From assembly GCA_050115015.1 (NCBI GenBank), contig JASFRI010000219.1:1-6942 (forward strand): 6,942 nt of DNA. Reading direction: 5' to 3'. Of the stretch, positions 6,853 through 6,942 are shown piece by piece. The DNA comes from JASFRI01 sp050115015 (GTDB lineage: Bacteria; Acidobacteriota; Polarisedimenticolia; CBDVAL01). Below the pieces are notes generated by a model. It had not been told where the DNA came from, made no database searches, and was given only the letters and a program-made list of their open reading frames with translations. The translations under genes were made by a program, and so were the position numbers. Position 1 is the stretch's first letter. The number at the start of each line of letters is the position of its first letter.

Positions 6853-6939
6853 GCCGGCGGCCGCTCGCTGCGCCGGCCTCGGGCCGGCTCCGTTCGCTGC
6901 GCACTCCGCCCCTGCGGGGACGTGGCGTCCCCTCCGGGG
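6853..6939 (+). repeat. Nested GC-rich palindromes and short direct repeats
   Basis: Gccggcc (6872-6878) pairs with ggccggc (6882-6888) around tcg. Ggggacg (6916-6922) pairs with cgtcccc (6926-6932) around tgg. The flanking blocks cccc (6909-6912) and gggg (6936-6939) can pair with the same arms, giving mutually exclusive hairpins. The nonamer tcgctgcgc occurs twice, at 6865-6873 and 6894-6902, 29 bases apart. No reading frame with coding character is seen. This may be a dispersed extragenic palindromic repeat of the genome; copies elsewhere would be needed to show it. The window ends inside it. Confidence 0.5.
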
Positions 6940-6942
6940 CTC

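Overview
The window is a GC-rich bacterial chromosome segment with everything on the + strand. It contains the 3' end of a 23S rRNA gene, a gene for an exported outer-membrane beta-barrel protein, a complete 5S rRNA gene, and then yebC, ruvC, a large membrane-anchored phosphodiesterase/TPR gene, and ruvA. The barrel protein, with its signal peptide and C-terminal Phe, indicates a Gram-negative (diderm) host. The strong G/C third-position bias, the yebC-ruvC-ruvA neighbourhood and the phosphodiesterase-TPR architecture would fit Acidobacteriota or a former 'Deltaproteobacteria' lineage. That assignment is an inference from style, not a marker-based placement.

Layout. Bases 1-426 are 23S domains V-VI, including the A-loop, the peptidyl-transferase residues and the sarcin-ricin loop. 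Bases 427-680 hold no gene but contain one weak hairpin with a T-run and two stable GC-rich hairpins. Bases 681-1880 encode a 399-residue beta-barrel protein with eight cysteines in the mature part. Only 47 bases later, the 5S rRNA gene (about 1928-2046) follows, then a strong hairpin terminator at 2058-2085. An extended -10 promoter just before yebC (about 2123-2131) probably starts the second transcription unit: yebC (2155-2901), ruvC (2938-3429), the phosphodiesterase-TPR gene (3426-6215, overlapping ruvC by 4 bases) and ruvA (6222-6827). A hairpin directly after the ruvA stop and a run of nested GC palindromes fill the end of the window. ruvB is not seen.

How the genes work together. The left half is ribosome production interrupted by a surface-protein gene. 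The right half pairs a translation/regulation factor (YebC) with two thirds of the Holliday-junction machinery (RuvC resolvase, RuvA junction-binding subunit). The protein encoded between ruvC and ruvA appears to be a periplasmic metal-dependent phosphohydrolase with a degenerate SPFH/band-7-like N-terminal region and about eight TPRs. It has no obvious connection with recombination.

The points most worth a second look are the protein-coding gene between 23S and 5S, the three-part SPFH-phosphodiesterase-TPR fusion placed inside the ruv cluster, and the cysteine-paired, calcium-motif-like loops of the barrel protein. No CRISPR array, insertion sequence, phage gene or tRNA was found.
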